A stretch of DNA of 8,223 nt from positions 1-8,223 of the forward strand of contig CALMXW010000107.1 in NCBI GenBank assembly GCA_937871115.1, written 5' to 3'. This DNA comes from an uncultured bacterium (lineage in GTDB: Bacteria; Patescibacteriota; Minisyncoccia; Phycocordibacterales; CAIJYI01). The position numbers were made by a program, and so were the translations under genes. Positions 6,971 through 8,223 of this stretch are shown here, piece after piece. Under the pieces are notes generated by a model that was not told the DNA's origin, ran no database searches, and saw only the letters and a list, made by a program, of their open reading frames with translations. Position 1 is the first letter of the stretch; each line of letters begins with the position of its first letter.

Positions 6971-7588
6971 TTATATTTTAGTATTTTTTCTCTGTACATA
7001 GTAAAAAGTAATAAAAAGAAAAACAATCAGCAGTACAATTATAGCATACTTAAAATTGAAGAATCCAGATGAATCTTGCACAGCTTCGTTCTGCGCACTT
7101 TTGTTTACCTGAATCTTTAGAGGTTGCGATGAGATAGGTTCTTTTGTCCCCTTCCCGTCGTTGAGGTAGGCACTTCCGTTTTGATAGGTAAGATACAAGT
7201 CACCGGACAAGGTTGGGGAAAGACGCAATCGGAAAAGCAAACCCTCACTATCGAATCCATTTGGAATACCCCCAGTAAAATTAACGACTTTTTGAGTTTT
7301 ATCGTACTGTGGCGCCGTAGGCCACATTGGTAAAATAGATTGACCGTTTTCAACTTGTACCGCCAAATTATCTGAAGCGGGTCCTGAAAAACCTATCGCC
7401 CCCTCCACCACATTCAGTTTTTTTGACTGAGGATCAATTCGAACTTCTATAATGGTTGTACTGTCCCCAACTTCTGTGTTTGGAATAACTTTAAAAGTTA
7501 GATCTGCGGAAAAAACACTTTGCGGTACTGCCGAGAAAGAGAGCGCGAGGATTGCTGTTGTAAAATATACTGAGAAAATTTTATGCAT
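6971..7588 (-). CDS. Membrane-anchored cohesin-domain protein (small)
   Basis: A 205-residue protein. Residues 1 to about 27 are a signal peptide (MHKIF, hydrophobic core, cleavage near VFS-A-D). Residues about 29-162 form a beta-rich cohesin-like domain. The cohesin call rests on its match to the next gene's product: VNFTGGIPNGF here against VTFNGGVPTPGF there, and YLNDGKG against RANDGLG, at equivalent positions near the end of each domain. A single transmembrane helix (about 180-197) and a short basic tail (QRKNTKI) anchor it with the domain outside. Start ATG at 7588 lies 2 nt after the dockerin gene's stop and has an SD-like AAGAAAG. Inferred role: membrane receptor for the neighbouring dockerin protein. 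The domain is divergent, so a generic cohesin-fold/CBM-like beta-sandwich is the alternative. Confidence 0.8.
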   Translation of the reverse strand: MHKIFSVYFTTAILALSFSAVPQSVFSADLTFKVIPNTEVGDSTTIIEVRIDPQSKKLNVVEGAIGFSGPASDNLAVQVENGQSILPMWPTAPQYDKTQKVVNFTGGIPNGFDSEGLLFRLRLSPTLSGDLYLTYQNGSAYLNDGKGTKEPISSQPLKIQVNKSAQNEAVQDSSGFFNFKYAIIVLLIVFLFITFYYVQRKNTKI

Positions 7589-7590
7589 AG

Positions 7591-8223
7591 TTATTCTTTC
7601 TTAAATAAAACTGGATTCTTCCCCCATTGATACAGCAAGATCGAGAAGTCCACGGAGTTTACTTGCTTGTCTGCGTTTGTGTCTACGCAACTATTCTTGT
7701 ACGGTGGTGGTGTTTTCCAGAAAGCCAACATGATAGAGAAGTCTACTGAGTTTATCTTGCCATCGTGATTCAAGTCAGAACCAACGCATTCGCTATTACT
7801 TGGTGTTACCGGCTGAGGAATGATTCCACCTCCCCCGCCACCCCCACCTCCGCCACCACTCGGCGGAGTGACCGGTGGTGGAGTTTCTCCGGTTGCGGTA
7901 AATGATTGATTTGCTTCCGACGAATCTGAACCAAACTGTACTTTTATGTGGAAATAATAATTCCCGGCGGATGACACGGTGGAGTTTAGTGTTGTGTCAA
8001 AATTTGCTCCAGCAGCAATAAGTTTTGCGGCAGTCGCACTAAATACATCGTTGCCTCCGCCACAAAGATTCAGGGCGGAATCGGTCACGCACCAGGTGTA
8101 TTGATATTCATAAGGAATTGAACCTTCATTGGTTATTCTCACTGCCGTGGAGATGGTCGGCGTTAAGAGACTTGAGAAGCTCTGGATTATGACCTGCGCG
8201 GGAGCACCAGGTGTTGCACTTAC
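7591..8223 (-). CDS. Secreted dockerin type I protein, N-terminus cut by window edge
   Basis: The frame is open to the window edge, so the visible 210 residues are the C-terminal part of a longer protein; the GTG at 8142 is only an internal valine codon. Residues about 8-113 form a beta-rich, Ig/CARDB-like region with two cysteines (45 and 54, in WCV and LCGGG) that could form a disulfide. A Pro/Thr and poly-Gly linker follows (about 114-141, with 11 consecutive glycines). The C-terminus is a complete type I dockerin with two calcium loops of DxNxDxxxNxxD type: D150/N152/D154/N158/D161 and D181/N183/D185/N189/D192, each followed by FSI(M/L)L. A Cys lies just before each loop (146, 179). Dockerins bind cohesin domains in a calcium-dependent way, and the next two genes encode cohesin-like proteins. 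Export is inferred, because the signal peptide would lie outside the window. Stop TAA at 7593-7591. The dockerin call is strong; the partner is inferred. Confidence 0.9.
   Translation of the reverse strand, partial: VSATPGAPAQVIIQSFSSLLTPTISTAVRITNEGSIPYEYQYTWCVTDSALNLCGGGNDVFSATAAKLIAAGANFDTTLNSTVSSAGNYYFHIKVQFGSDSSEANQSFTATGETPPPVTPPSGGGGGGGGGGGIIPQPVTPSNSECVGSDLNHDGKINSVDFSIMLAFWKTPPPYKNSCVDTNADKQVNSVDFSILLYQWGKNPVLFKKE
7596..7602 (-). promoter_or_regulatory. Shine-Dalgarno-like site for the small cohesin gene
   Basis: The minus strand reads AAGAAAG, 7 nt before the ATG at 7588. It lies inside the last codons of the dockerin gene. It supports this ATG as the start and suggests translation linked to the upstream gene. 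Confidence 0.5.
7626..7776 (-). repeat. Duplicated calcium-binding segments of the dockerin domain
   Basis: This segment codes for the two F-hand repeats of the dockerin. The best-conserved stretches are 7732-7755 (first loop) and 7639-7662 (second loop). They match at 20 of 24 bases; three differences are synonymous and one is a Val/Ile change, so both encode the peptide NSVDFSI. The internal duplication is the normal dockerin layout, and the silent differences indicate that both loops are kept by selection. Confidence 0.85.
7825..7857 (-). repeat. Poly-glycine (GGN)11 tract in the linker
   Basis: Eleven consecutive GGN codons encode a flexible glycine spacer between the Ig-like region and the dockerin, flanked by Pro/Thr-rich sequence. 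All four glycine codons are mixed, so it is not a pure nucleotide repeat, but the coding strand is very G-rich, with many closely spaced GG pairs and two G5 runs. Confidence 0.8.

Noticed and set aside
6970..7026. Longer start (TTG at 7026) for the large cohesin protein
   Set aside because: It would add a very hydrophobic stretch ahead of an already complete signal peptide and overlap the small cohesin gene by more than 50 nt. ATG 6969 fits the 1-nt gene spacing better.
7591..8142. Treating the dockerin gene as complete from a GTG at 8142
   Set aside because: The frame stays open to 8223 with sequence that continues the same beta-rich domain, and a start there would cut the domain and leave no signal peptide.
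5497..8223. Calling the cohesin/dockerin genes a cellulosome
   Set aside because: No glycoside hydrolase, carbohydrate-binding module, multi-cohesin scaffoldin or SLH anchor is visible in the window.
1..8223. CRISPR arrays, tRNA or rRNA genes, insertion sequences, attachment sites
   Set aside because: No regularly spaced repeats, transposase frames or terminal inverted repeats, and no tRNA-like cloverleaf were seen; almost every base is within a minus-strand gene.

Overview
The window looks like a compact piece of a chromosome from a Candidate Phyla Radiation (Patescibacteria) bacterium, most likely Parcubacteria. This placement is inferred from gene content and style: small membrane-anchored cohesin-domain proteins beside a dockerin protein, a stand-alone LUD protein, a YhbQ-type GIY-YIG protein, and genes separated by 1-6 nt or overlapping by 1-4 nt. 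No rRNA or marker gene is present to confirm it. The standard code fits: all three stop codons are used, and TGA ends an ABC transporter gene, which argues against the TGA-recoded lineages (Gracilibacteria/SR1).

All nine genes lie on the minus strand, so transcription runs from position 8223 towards 1. They form two blocks separated by the only sizeable gap (5371-5496, 126 nt). No stretch over 300 nt lacks a gene.

Block A (8223 to 5497) is a surface-protein cassette. A secreted protein cut by the window edge ends in a complete two-loop type I dockerin. It is followed 2 nt later by a signal-peptide/cohesin/membrane-anchor protein, and 1 nt later by a larger cohesin protein with two extra beta-sandwich regions, a transmembrane helix and a charged helical cytoplasmic tail. 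The simple reading is a miniature dockerin-cohesin display system: two membrane-tethered receptors and one secreted ligand. No carbohydrate-active enzyme is visible, so this does not look like a cellulosome.

Block B (5370 to 11) is a six-gene run: a LUD-domain protein, two ABC exporter half-transporters, a GIY-YIG endonuclease-like protein, a four-helix membrane protein of DUF6069 type, and a membrane-anchored protein with one calcium-binding-type loop (DxNxDGxxD). The two ABC proteins have complementary motif defects. One has Asp for the catalytic Glu and Gln for the switch His; the other has a deviant signature. This is the pattern of a heterodimeric exporter with one functional and one degenerate ATP site. 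The gap between the blocks holds a weak hairpin plus T-tract and a possible extended -10 promoter.

The most interesting points are the cohesin/cohesin/dockerin trio and the asymmetric exporter in one operon with a lone LUD protein. Most families here are known; what deserves attention is their combination and membrane topology.
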